A stretch of 64,000 nt of DNA. Origin: Fictibacillus arsenicus. GTDB lineage: Bacteria; Bacillota; Bacilli; Bacillales; Fictibacillaceae. The notes under the pieces were generated by a model. That model did no database searches and was not told the DNA's origin. It saw only the letters and a list, made by a program, of their open reading frames with translations. Below, in pieces: positions 42,084-50,459 of this stretch. The translations under genes and the position numbers were made by a program. Every line of letters starts with the position of its first letter. Positions within the stretch are counted from its first letter, which is position 1. The stretch is from assembly GCF_001999465.1 (NCBI RefSeq), contig NZ_MQMF01000001.1, positions 930,001 to 994,000 on the forward strand, written 5' to 3'.

Positions 42084-43132
42084 TTATTGGGCTGTTTTCA
42101 CCGTTTTTAATGGCAATGTGACTTCTTTTCCAGTCCTAGCAGATTCATAGATCGCCAATATGATTTCGAGCGGCTTCAATCCTTCTTCACCGTTAACTAA
42201 AGGCTCTCTATCTTCCAGGATTGCATTCATCATGTCTTCGATCTGCATACCATGGGCATAGCCAAAAACCGTTGTGGGATCTGGCGTATCTAAATTCTTT
42301 GCTGCTAAATTGGAGGACAGTTCATCAGATTTCAAGTATAAATGCGTGAGTTTATCATGTTCGATAACCGCAGAACCAGCCGTCCCAAATACCTCAAGCC
42401 TTGAGGAGAGACCCGGATACGCACTTGTTGTTCCGACGATCGTTCCGAGTGCACCGTTTTTAAATTTTACGGTTGCAACCGCAACATCTTCCACTTCGAT
42501 TCTCTCATGGGCGAGTGTTGCCGTATGGGCAAAAACACTTTCGACCGGGCCAACCAAATATTGAAGCAGATCGATCGTATGGATGGACTGGTTCATCAGT
42601 GCCCCGCCTCCATCCATGGCCCACGTTCCCCGCCAAGCTCCACTATCATAATAATCTTGGGTCCGGTACCAGTTCACCGCACACTCGCCAAGAACGACAT
42701 GTCCCATCTTTCCTTCTTCAATCACTTTCTTTACTTCCACCGTTGACGTATCAAACCGGTGCTGGGAGATCACGGCCAGCTTAACCCCTGCTTCCCTGCA
42801 GGCTTGAATCATGTCGGTGGCTTTTTCAAACGTTACATCAATCGGTTTTTCTGCGATTACATGCTTCCATACCGGGCGGCTTCAATCGCAATTTCTGCCC
42901 TCAAACCACTTGGCGTCAGGATGTTTACGATATCAATGTCTTCACGCTTCAGCAGCTCAAGATAATCGGAATACCAATCTACCCCGTAAGCTTCGGCCAT
43001 ATTCTTTGCACAATCTTCTGCCACATCGGCCACGGCTACTAACGATGCCCCTTGGATTTTACCGATCTCATCAGCGTGCGTACGGCTGATCACACCGCAG
43101 CCAATAATTCCGAATCGAAACTCTGTATTCAT
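42084..43132 (-). pseudogene. Gfo/Idh/MocA oxidoreductase split by a frameshift
   Basis: A 91-codon N-terminal part (43132-42857; I-I-G-C-G-V-I-S-R-T-H) ends A-A-R-Y-G-S-M-stop. The rest of the family sequence resumes in another frame as K-H-V-I-A-E-K-P-I-D and continues to 42084. One base is missing near 42864-42868 (TATGGAAGCATG should read TATGGN-AAGCAT). Restored, the protein would be about 349 residues with an intact Rossmann loop, E-K-P-I catalytic loop and the G-G-G-A-L-M-N-Q-S-I-H-T-I-D helix. The lesion is in or beside a short GG/AA run, so a sequencing error is possible. Otherwise the sequence shows no decay. Confidence 0.88.
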
Positions 43133-43138
43133 CTTGCT

Positions 43139-43966
43139 TCATCCTCCTTTTGGTTTAATGTTTGATAAGACACTGTTCAACGCTCGTGCAGCTTCTTGAA
43201 AAAGCTTTGAATTGCTGTATCCTTCAAATTCGCCATCTGGACCTAGATGATGCTCGATGGATAAAAATCCGTTATATTCATCTTCCATTAGCTGAGTCAG
43301 CAGTTCTTCCACCTCGCCATCTCCAAAGCCCGGCGGTACTACTTTTGAATCGGAAAAACGCGCATCCTTAACATGCACATACTCGAGATATGGTTTTATA
43401 AGTGGATAAGCTTTTGTAAAGGGCATCACTCCACATTGCACAAAGTTGGCGATGTCAAAGATAGCCCGGTAGTTTGGAGAATCAACCTCTGTGAGCAGAT
43501 CTAAGCATCGTTGTGGAATATCACCGTATATGCCTTTTTCATTCTCATGAAGCAGAATCACGTTTTTTGCTTCTGCTATTTTTACCAAGGCTTTTGTTTT
43601 GTTGATGACTACCTCTCTGTATGTGTAGGGATTTTGGCCTTGTGGAATGAAATATGAAAAAACTCTAATGTAAGCGGTGTCAAAAGTCTTCGCAAGCGTG
43701 ATCACTTTATCCAAGTCGTTTAACTGAGATGAAAAATCTTCAAGAATGCCCGTCTTACCAATAGGCGACGCAATAGATGAAACCCGAAATTTACGTTTAT
43801 CGAGCTCTTCTTTTATAATTGTAATCTCGTGTTCGTTTAGCTCGACCACGCTTTTCCCCCATACACTTCGAAAATCTAAATAGTTAATGCCTGCAGATTC
43901 TAAAACATTCAGTTGTTCCGTAAGATCAGGGGAAATTTCGTCTCCAAAACCTGTTAATTTCATCAT
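43139..43966 (-). CDS. Sugar phosphate isomerase/epimerase-like TIM-barrel protein
   Basis: The 275-residue protein has the metal-site pattern L-L-H-E-N-E-K-G (Glu), I-F-D-I-A-N-F (Asp), V-H-V-K-D-A-R and S-I-E-H-H-L-G-P-D. It is the first gene of the operon driven by promoter A and is followed 6 bp later by the frameshifted oxidoreductase. The pairing of such TIM barrels with Gfo/Idh/MocA enzymes recalls keto-glycoside elimination or inositol pathways. Which step it performs cannot be decided from sequence. Confidence 0.85.
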   Translation of the reverse strand: MMKLTGFGDEISPDLTEQLNVLESAGINYLDFRSVWGKSVVELNEHEITIIKEELDKRKFRVSSIASPIGKTGILEDFSSQLNDLDKVITLAKTFDTAYIRVFSYFIPQGQNPYTYREVVINKTKALVKIAEAKNVILLHENEKGIYGDIPQRCLDLLTEVDSPNYRAIFDIANFVQCGVMPFTKAYPLIKPYLEYVHVKDARFSDSKVVPPGFGDGEVEELLTQLMEDEYNGFLSIEHHLGPDGEFEGYSNSKLFQEAARALNSVLSNIKPKGG

Positions 43967-44096
43967 GTGAACCGTTCCTTTCTATAGCTGGATGATTCTG
44001 CAGGTCTCTCCCGCTGTGACCGGCAATTATAATTCTTTCATCATTGATGAATTAACATGTTGAGTATTCCTCTATTTTCTTTTGTAGAAGATTGGT

Positions 44097-44106
44097 GAAA
44101 CGTTTC
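44097..44106. promoter_or_regulatory. LacI operator in the 43966 operon leader
   Basis: GAAACGTTTC matches the lacI-promoter operators exactly. It lies ~60 bp downstream of the predicted start and would act as a roadblock, linking this operon to the LacI regulon. Confidence 0.68.
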
Positions 44107-44144
44107 GAAAATTGACATGAATACGTCCTGAATTTTAAGAGTGT

Positions 44145-44199
44145 TTGATTAATTTAATTAATTATTTATCATTATAGTTTTATTGAAAAAGGATAACAA
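44145..44199 (-). promoter_or_regulatory. Promoter A with A/T-rich candidate ROK operator
   Basis: On the minus strand TTGTTA (44194-44199), a 17-bp spacer and TATAAT (44171-44176) form the promoter. Immediately downstream (44145-44167) is AATTAATTAAATTAATCAA, resembling the site at promoter B. Confidence 0.68.
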
Positions 44200-44250
44200 C
44201 CAAAGATTTATAGGTAAAAGGAGGTGTTTTCATCTGCTTGATCAAACAAA

Positions 44251-44275
44251 AAGCTGATCCTTATTGGAATCAGCT
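44251..44275 (-). terminator. Terminator of the ROK kinase gene
   Basis: AGCTGATTCC pairs imperfectly with GGATCAGCT around an AATA loop, with TTTTTG after it on the minus strand. The hairpin overlaps the stop codon. Confidence 0.65.
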
Positions 44276-45151
44276 CCGTTTCGTTATCATATTTTTTGCC
44301 AATGCCAATGCTCCGCACAATCCCGCATTATCTCCGAGTTCAGGCGGAACGATATAATCATCCATATTTACTAAAAGGTTCTCATGCTGAATATAGCCGT
44401 TCAGCAGATTTATCACATTTTCAATGATGATTGGAAATAGCTGTTTTTGCTGCATCACACCACCGCCGAGTATGAGCTTTTTTGGTGACAGCACTAAGAT
44501 ATAGTTAACGAGTGCTTGTGCCAAATAATAAGCTTCGAGTTCCCAGACTTGAGGGTTCGCTGATAGTACCACACCTTTTTGTCCCCAGCGGTTTTCGATA
44601 GCTGGTCCTGAAGCTAATCCTTCTAGGCAAGCGCCGTGAAACGGGCAATTCCCTTTGTAAGTGTCGTCTTCATGCCGTTTGACGAGAATGTGTCCCATCT
44701 CTGGATGAAGCATGCCGTGGATGAGTTTCCCTTCCGTGACGGCTCCGACTCCGATCCCCGTTCCAACTGTCATATAGATGCAGCTATCGAGCCCTTTTGC
44801 CGCTCCCCATTCCAGTTCACCGAGCGCTGCTGCGTTTACATCAGTATCGAAAGCCATTGGCACATCGATATGTTTTTTAAGTTCGCCCAGCAAGTTCACG
44901 TTTTTCCAATGTTTTTTCGGTGTGCTCGTGATGAATCCGTACGTGGAGCTTTCCGTGTTCAGATCGATCGGTCCAAATGAGCCCACGCCAAGCGTTTCAA
45001 TCTGCTTGTCCTTGAAATAATCTGTTACGAGTTTTAGCGTTTCTTCCGGTGTTGTCGTTGGAAAGCTGATCTTCTCTATGATATCTCCGTTTTCGTTACC
45101 GATTCCGCATACAAATTTTGTACCGCCTGCTTCAATTGCACCTAAAATCAT
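44270..45151 (-). CDS. ROK family fructokinase/sugar kinase (ScrK/GmuE-like)
   Basis: The 293-residue kinase has a phosphate loop G-A-I-E-A-G-G-T-K, catalytic Asp in F-D-T-D-V-N-A-A-A-L-G-E (D104) and a zinc motif H-P-E-M-G-H followed by C-P-F-H-G-A-C-L-E-G. S-T-Y-G-F-I-T-S-T-P-K-K-H-W is typical of the fructokinase clade. It phosphorylates fructose or mannose/glucose at C6. It follows the GH130 operon after repeat C and a terminator, so it may be transcribed by read-through or from its own promoter. Confidence 0.87.
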   Translation of the reverse strand: MILGAIEAGGTKFVCGIGNENGDIIEKISFPTTTPEETLKLVTDYFKDKQIETLGVGSFGPIDLNTESSTYGFITSTPKKHWKNVNLLGELKKHIDVPMAFDTDVNAAALGELEWGAAKGLDSCIYMTVGTGIGVGAVTEGKLIHGMLHPEMGHILVKRHEDDTYKGNCPFHGACLEGLASGPAIENRWGQKGVVLSANPQVWELEAYYLAQALVNYILVLSPKKLILGGGVMQQKQLFPIIIENVINLLNGYIQHENLLVNMDDYIVPPELGDNAGLCGALALAKNMITKRS

Positions 45152-45226
45152 GTTGACCGCTCCTTTCGTTAGCTTGATTTTAACATGAAACGGGTGTGGC
45201 GAGTTTATGTGAACTGCGCTTAGGTG

Positions 45227-45291
45227 TTTTACGGTACGTGTTGTTTTATTTTGTTACACGTTCGCTCAAACTGCCCCTGTTTTCGCTCAAC
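45227..45291. repeat. Hairpin-headed repeat element, copy C (short)
   Basis: The head matches copies A and B. Only two CGCTCAA units follow (45263 and 45284, 21 bp apart), so the middle units seem to be lost. It lies between the kinase start and the terminator after GH130. Confidence 0.78.
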
Positions 45292-45327
45292 TAAACCTCT
45301 TACCCATTATTTCCATAATAAAAAGTA

Positions 45328-45348
45328 GCCAAAACCTGATGTTTTGGC
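45328..45348 (-). terminator. Terminator after the GH130 gene
   Basis: GCCAAAAC pairs perfectly with GTTTTGGC around a 5-base loop, followed by TACTTTTTATT on the minus strand. Confidence 0.78.
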
Positions 45349-45358
45349 CACATCTTCT

Positions 45359-46420
45359 TTATAAATACGTCAACGAGTCCAAAATCTCCTGTAAACTGAG
45401 CTCTGCACATGCCATTGATGTGTCCGCCACGCCGTAATACATCATCACGACATCGTCTTCAACGAGAACTCCGCACGAAAACACGACATTGCCGAAGAAT
45501 CCGTCCACTTCATAATCCGCTTCAGGCTCCAGGATCGGTGTTTCCGATCGAGCGATCACTTTTGCCGGATTCTCTAAATCTAGCAAAACAGCTCCCATGC
45601 AATAACGGTCTTCTTTTGATGCGCCGTGGTAGAGTTCAAGCCAGCCTTTTTCCGTCTTGATCGGAACCGCACCGCCTCCGATTCTGCCGTTGTCCCACAT
45701 ACCATCACGCAATCCGATCAAATGTTTATGGTTGCCCCAATGTAAAAGGTTCGTAGATTCCGCGACCCAGATTTCTGGTGCACCCGTGCTTTTTGGAACC
45801 GGTCGGTGCAATGCATAATAAAGGCCGTTAATTTTTTCAGGAAAAATTAACACGTCTTTGTTCTCAGGGCAGAAGATCATCCCATGATGTTCAACTTCCA
45901 CAAAATCTTTGGTAGAAACAAGCGACTCACCCACTCCTGCTGGAGAAACCGCACTGTAATAGATGTAGTACGTGTCCCCAATCTGAGTCACGCGCGGGTC
46001 TTCGATACCAAACGTCTCAAGTTCATTCGAGGGGTAGATGAAAGGATCATCCTCAATCGTAAAGTTGCGTCCGTCTTTACTACGCGCTAATCGAATGTAA
46101 GAAATCGATGTTAAATACGAAAAGCTTTTCCCATTCTTTTTTTCACAGATCACACGCGGATCAGAGAAATTATACCGCTCATCGTCCAAATCTAAAGAAT
46201 GAATCTCCAGTTCCCCAGTCTCAACATTGTAAACCGGCGCTTTCACCATGTTTGGATCATCACTTATCGGTCGCTCAGCCACACGCAAAAGCATGATCAC
46301 TTCGCCATTATATTTAGCAATTCCAGCGTTAAACGCGCCGATCACTTCAAAATCGTCACGGTGCGGCTTCACGTCACTGGGCGTAACGAGCGGGTTTTCT
46401 TCATATCGATACACATTCAT
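45359..46420 (-). CDS. GH130 family mannoside phosphorylase-like enzyme
   Basis: The 353-residue five-bladed propeller has GH130 signatures: N-A-G near residue 31, L-L-R-V-A-E-R (44-50), F-G-I-E-D-P-R-V (137-144, candidate general acid D141), H-R-P, W-D-N-G-R-I-G-G-G, Y-H-G-A and Y-Y-G-V-A-D-T near the end. Retained Arg/His residues favour a phosphorylase that splits beta-mannosides with phosphate to give mannose 1-phosphate. The ATG at 46420 has AAGGGG 9 bases upstream; an in-frame upstream start overlaps the DUF1861 gene. No signal peptide is present. pgcA and manA nearby could process the product. Confidence 0.87.
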   Translation of the reverse strand: MNVYRYEENPLVTPSDVKPHRDDFEVIGAFNAGIAKYNGEVIMLLRVAERPISDDPNMVKAPVYNVETGELEIHSLDLDDERYNFSDPRVICEKKNGKSFSYLTSISYIRLARSKDGRNFTIEDDPFIYPSNELETFGIEDPRVTQIGDTYYIYYSAVSPAGVGESLVSTKDFVEVEHHGMIFCPENKDVLIFPEKINGLYYALHRPVPKSTGAPEIWVAESTNLLHWGNHKHLIGLRDGMWDNGRIGGGAVPIKTEKGWLELYHGASKEDRYCMGAVLLDLENPAKVIARSETPILEPEADYEVDGFFGNVVFSCGVLVEDDVVMMYYGVADTSMACAELSLQEILDSLTYL

Positions 46421-46433
46421 GCTGCATGTCCCC

Positions 46434-47357
46434 TTATTTTTCAAATTGGTTGAATGGATCTTTTATCGTAATTTTGTGTGCCTCTGCGTCACTAATCCCT
46501 GCGTAAAAATTGGCAGTTCCGTCTTCTTTTCGTAAAAGTCCGCCGCTAAACACCACATCTACTAAATCTGGTCGCTTAGAAGCTCCTGCTAAAAAGTCAT
46601 CGCGGATTGCAATGAGCTGAATTTCTGTGTACTCACCAGTTTCAGGATTTAACGCAAACACCATTGGATAATAATGACGGTTACCTTCTTCATCAAAACT
46701 TGCGATATGACCGAGCACGCCGATCAGACCGTTGTTGAGAATGTGAAGCTCGTTCGCCCCGCCCCATTCTCCTTCAGCAAACTGTCCTTCTAAAAGTGGT
46801 GCCTCTTCAACCACATCTAGTGTTAACTCATTTAATGATAGGATGCGCTCAAATCCGATTTTTCCGCGTCCTCCTTTTTCTCCTTGAGGACGAGTCAGCA
46901 CAGCAACACCACCATCTTTCAATTCAGCCAGCCGTAAATCTTTCATCCCGTCAGGTCCTTTGAATAACGGCTTCAACATTTTTATGGAAGAACCTTTATA
47001 AAAAACAGTCCGCCAGCCAAGCGCTCCTTCATTCGTCGGATGCGGAAAGATCTCCACTCCGCCAAGTACTAGCTCTCCGGCAATTCGTGTCACGAACGGA
47101 TCCTGCAGTTCCAAAACCGGCGCACCTTCTCTAGGTGTCCAAACTCCATCACGGCTCACGAAAAAGTAAACCTCTGAATGCTCTGTGTCACGGGCTTCAA
47201 CACGACCCGCGATCACTAACTCTCCTTCGTCTTCAAACGGAGCTGTAATATTGTAAACATCACGTTCCCCAACACCTGTAAACGTTAGCTTTTCGGGGTT
47301 CGCCGGCTGATCTTTTTCTAAATAAATCTCCACTAATTCTGCACATGTTTTTGTCAT
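46434..47357 (-). CDS. DUF1861 family protein (five-bladed propeller-like)
   Basis: The 307-residue cytosolic protein opens with F-T-G-V-G-E-R-D-V-Y-N-I-T-A-P-F, followed by I-A-G-R-V-E-A-R-D-T-E-H-S and Q-D-P-F-V-T-R-I near residue 85. It ends D-V-V-F-S-G-G-L, N-F-Y-A-G-I-S-D-A-E. The pattern recalls DUF1861 and a distant GH43/GH130-like propeller. The conserved E-A-R-D and Q-D-P positions resemble catalytic spots in those clans. It sits between the ABC permease (17 bp) and GH130 (13 bp), so it likely acts on the same imported mannoside. Function is unproven. Confidence 0.75.
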   Translation of the reverse strand: MTKTCAELVEIYLEKDQPANPEKLTFTGVGERDVYNITAPFEDEGELVIAGRVEARDTEHSEVYFFVSRDGVWTPREGAPVLELQDPFVTRIAGELVLGGVEIFPHPTNEGALGWRTVFYKGSSIKMLKPLFKGPDGMKDLRLAELKDGGVAVLTRPQGEKGGRGKIGFERILSLNELTLDVVEEAPLLEGQFAEGEWGGANELHILNNGLIGVLGHIASFDEEGNRHYYPMVFALNPETGEYTEIQLIAIRDDFLAGASKRPDLVDVVFSGGLLRKEDGTANFYAGISDAEAHKITIKDPFNQFEK

Positions 47358-47374
47358 AACATTTCTCCTTAAAC

Positions 47375-48202
47375 CTATTTAAGCGTAAACTGCATGCCTT
47401 CTTTGAACTGTTTTGAAAAGAATAGGAACAAGATGATGATTGGTACCGTTAATAGGACGGATGCTGCATACATCGGACCTGGGTATCCGCCGTATGGTCC
47501 GAACATTTGAGATAACAATACGTTCAGCGTCAGCATGCTATCACTGCGAACCACAATCATATCCCACAATAATTCCGTCCATCTTTCCATGAACAAGAAT
47601 AGGAAAACGACAGTTGTGATTGATTTTGACATCGGCATCACGATTTTATATAAGATCTGAAAGTTTGAAGCACCGTCGAGCTTAGCCGCTTCAATAAATG
47701 TGTCCGGGATCGCCCGGAAAAAGTTCGTGTACATGAAGACGGCCCATAAACTCATCGCTTTTGGCAGGATCATCGCTGTATACGTGTCATAAAGTCCAGC
47801 GTTTTGGATGATTAAAAACGTTGGGATCAGCAATATGATCGCTGGGAAAAACATTTGGAACAGTACTGCGTTATTGATGAAGTCCCGTCCTTTGAAGTTC
47901 ATTTTTGCGAGTGCGAAAGCAACCATCGCACCTGTCACCATCATGAGTGCAGTCGATGCCGTTGAAACGATGACGCTGTTAAGGAAAGCTTTCAGCCACG
48001 GTCTCGCGATTCCCGCCTCTCCGCCTGAGAAGAGCCACTCATACGATCTCATCGTGAACTCCGTCGGCACAACCTTTTTATCGACCTGTGTCCAGTCGGC
48101 AAACGAGTTCATCACCATATAGAGATACGGAAAGACCATAACGATAAGCAATGCAAAAGCGATCAAATAGCGCAAAGTTAATCCTTTTTTAGACCCAACC
48201 AT
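47375..48202 (-). CDS. Carbohydrate ABC transporter permease (MalG type)
   Basis: The 275-residue permease has six predicted helices and EAA loop I-E-A-A-K-L-D-G-A-S near 165. The N-terminal Y-L-Y-M-V-M-N-S-F region is typical of CUT1 MalG homologues. Its start overlaps the end of the MalF-type gene by 14 bases. It is part of the SBP-permease-permease-DUF1861-GH130 operon. Confidence 0.92.
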   Translation of the reverse strand: MVGSKKGLTLRYLIAFALLIVMVFPYLYMVMNSFADWTQVDKKVVPTEFTMRSYEWLFSGGEAGIARPWLKAFLNSVIVSTASTALMMVTGAMVAFALAKMNFKGRDFINNAVLFQMFFPAIILLIPTFLIIQNAGLYDTYTAMILPKAMSLWAVFMYTNFFRAIPDTFIEAAKLDGASNFQILYKIVMPMSKSITTVVFLFLFMERWTELLWDMIVVRSDSMLTLNVLLSQMFGPYGGYPGPMYAASVLLTVPIIILFLFFSKQFKEGMQFTLK

Positions 48203-49061
48203 TACGTTTCCCCCACATCTCTAGTAATTTTCTGATGACTAAAATCGAAGCGAACGTTACAACTGAAGCGATGATCGCAACCGCCGACGCATAACCTGCG
48301 CTCAAGTTTGTAAACGCTTGTTTAAAAATCTCCATCTGCCAAGTGTTTGTAGCATAGTTCGGTCCACCGCCTGTCAGCTGGTAAACCTCGGTAAAAATCC
48401 CGAATGAGACGCCGATTGAGAGAATCAACACGGTAAATATAGCTGGATACAACAGCGGCAAAGTTATTTTCCAAAAACTTTGTGATGGTGTTACGCCATC
48501 AATCGCAGCTGCTTCATAAACGTCTTTATTGATGCTTTCAAACCCAGCAGTCAAAATAAGTGCGTAATAGCCGGTGAACTTCCAAGCGATGATTGCCGCA
48601 ACCACAAGCAATGCGGATAGCGGCGTGCTCAGCCAGTCGATTTCAATTCCAAACTTTCGCAAAAAGACGTTGAACGCACTATTATGCGACAATAATCCTT
48701 TTACGATTAAGGATGAAACAACCCCTGATGCCAAATACGGCAGGAAGAATCCGATTAGAAATAGTCCTTTAAACTTTGGCAGCCCATGAATGACGAGCGC
48801 AACAGCAAGCGATGAAACGATAACCATCGGAACGAACGCTGCCATGAACTTGAACGTTACGAAAAATGCTGCTTGTACTCCTGGATGCTTCACAGCTTCA
48901 ATAAAATTATCAAACCCTTTAAAATAGTAGACTGGCGAAATCAAGTTCCAGTCCGTAAACGATAAATACATCGACCAGATCAGCGGTATGGCAAAGAAAA
49001 GGACCGCATATAAAAGGTAAGGACTGGCGAATAGCCAGCCCGTCCCGTTTCTTTTCATCAT
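48189..49061 (-). CDS. Carbohydrate ABC transporter permease (MalF type)
   Basis: The 290-residue protein has six predicted helices, F-A-S-P-Y-L-L-Y-A-V-L-F in the first and EAA loop Y-E-A-A-A-I-D-G-V-T. Its ATG overlaps the SBP stop as ATGATG; GGAGG lies 10 bases upstream. No ATPase is encoded in the operon. Confidence 0.92.
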   Translation of the reverse strand: MMKRNGTGWLFASPYLLYAVLFFAIPLIWSMYLSFTDWNLISPVYYFKGFDNFIEAVKHPGVQAAFFVTFKFMAAFVPMVIVSSLAVALVIHGLPKFKGLFLIGFFLPYLASGVVSSLIVKGLLSHNSAFNVFLRKFGIEIDWLSTPLSALLVVAAIIAWKFTGYYALILTAGFESINKDVYEAAAIDGVTPSQSFWKITLPLLYPAIFTVLILSIGVSFGIFTEVYQLTGGGPNYATNTWQMEIFKQAFTNLSAGYASAVAIIASVVTFASILVIRKLLEMWGKRNGWV

Positions 49062-50377
49062 TTTTTAAGTTCCTCCTTTATGGCCTTCTTCATCTCTTTC
49101 CAGCCTTTTTCAGGATCAACTTCTCCCTTCACGACAGGGTTCACAGCGTAACGGCCGATATGTGTCTGAAGCTCGTTGTATTTTGCGTTATCAATAGAAG
49201 GTATTGCGTTTGGTACAGCGTCTGCATAAGGCTTCAGCTCAGGATTTTTGTCGAAGAACGCTTTGAACGAATCGTTTGATGAAAGATCATCACGTGCTGG
49301 GGGAAGTTTCGTTGTCTCCAGCCACTTCAGATCGTTTTCTGGATTCGAATAAACAAAATTCATAAACTCCATCGCAGCTTTTCGCTCTTCTTCTGTTGCT
49401 GACGCATAGATTACGATTCCTTTAGTATCAGCAAACGTGTTCACGTTTTCCGTATCAGCTCCATCTGGAACTGGAGGAAGCGCGAGTCCAAAAGTCTCGT
49501 TGTACTTCATCTCAGGGAACTTTTCTTCCCAATAGCTGAACGTCCATGGTCCAAGGTCAGTGAAAATACCTAATCCGCTCTCAAACGGATCTGTAGCCTG
49601 CTTCGTTAATAGTGCGTCCTCTTTTTGAAGGTCTCCCATAAACTTCAGAACATTTAAGCCAGCTTCATCTTCTGCAACGAACTTGTCACCCTCAATAAAA
49701 TTGTTGCCTCCGGATGCTGCATCATAGAGCATGAAAAAGTCAAACCATCGTTTCCAGGCAGTTGGATCTGCAAGGTCACCCTTCGCCCACAAGTATTTAT
49801 CCGGGTGTTTGTCTTTCAGCTTGTTAACAGCATCGAGAACTTCGCTGTACGTTTTAGGAATTTCATTAACTCCCACTTCTTTTAAAATGTCGATTCTCCA
49901 GCCAAATAACATTGGATTCGAGTAAATCGGCATAACATATTGATTGTCATCCGCGAACTTCCACGTTTTAACGGTGTCTGTCATGTTACGATTCTTCAGC
50001 AATTTATCCCAGCCTTCGATCTCGTTTAGCGGAACAAGTGCTTTACTTTCAGCAAGCTGTGCTGCGAATCCACGGTTGATATTCTCAGACATCGTTGGTG
50101 CACTTTTACCTGCAATCGCGGACTGAATGCTTGCTTCTGATGTCGGGCTTTCTTTTATCGGACTTACTTTAACATCAATTTTCGGATTTTCTTTTTCAAA
50201 TTCCTCCGCCATCTCTTTCCAATACACTTGCTGCGTTGGATTTGGAGCTGCCCAGAATTCGATCGTCGTTTTTCCGTCAGCCGATTTCCCGCCACCGTTG
50301 CCTGTTGAACAGCCTGCCAGTGCAGATGCTGCGATTGTTGCAGTAAGGAAAAGAGATGCTACCTTTTTCATTTTCAT
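49058..50377 (-). CDS. Sugar ABC transporter substrate-binding lipoprotein
   Basis: The 439-residue lipoprotein has lipobox A-L-A-G-C (C23) and a Gly/Ser linker. A CUT1 SBP fold follows (K-T-T-I-E-F-W-A-A, P-T-M-S-E-N-I-N-R-G, P-M-L-F-G-W-R-I-D-I-L, F-T-D-L-G-P-W-T-F). It would bind the oligosaccharide used by GH130 and DUF1861. The gene heads the operon, and a perfect 18-bp palindrome lies ~50-70 bp upstream. Confidence 0.93.
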   Translation of the reverse strand: MKMKKVASLFLTATIAASALAGCSTGNGGGKSADGKTTIEFWAAPNPTQQVYWKEMAEEFEKENPKIDVKVSPIKESPTSEASIQSAIAGKSAPTMSENINRGFAAQLAESKALVPLNEIEGWDKLLKNRNMTDTVKTWKFADDNQYVMPIYSNPMLFGWRIDILKEVGVNEIPKTYSEVLDAVNKLKDKHPDKYLWAKGDLADPTAWKRWFDFFMLYDAASGGNNFIEGDKFVAEDEAGLNVLKFMGDLQKEDALLTKQATDPFESGLGIFTDLGPWTFSYWEEKFPEMKYNETFGLALPPVPDGADTENVNTFADTKGIVIYASATEEERKAAMEFMNFVYSNPENDLKWLETTKLPPARDDLSSNDSFKAFFDKNPELKPYADAVPNAIPSIDNAKYNELQTHIGRYAVNPVVKGEVDPEKGWKEMKKAIKEELKK

Positions 50378-50428
50378 CAGAATATCCCCCTTGTTAAAAG
50401 TGTTTCCGAATTATAATGGACGAACCAA

Positions 50429-50446
50429 AATGACAGCGCTGTCATT
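50429..50446. promoter_or_regulatory. 18-bp palindrome: LacI operator and/or cre for the GH130 operon
   Basis: AATGACAGCGCTGTCATT is a perfect palindrome. Its inner 14 bases (50431-50444, TGACAGCGCTGTCA) also fit the CcpA cre consensus. A TATAAT-like -10 for the minus strand lies at 50410-50415. The divergent LacI gene at 50720 is the likely local binder; CcpA may share the site. Confidence 0.7.
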
Positions 50447-50459
50447 CTGAGTCAAAAAA

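Noticed and set aside
42812-43132. Insertion element as cause of the split oxidoreductase
   Set aside because: No extra sequence, inverted repeats or target duplications are present; restoring one base restores the frame.
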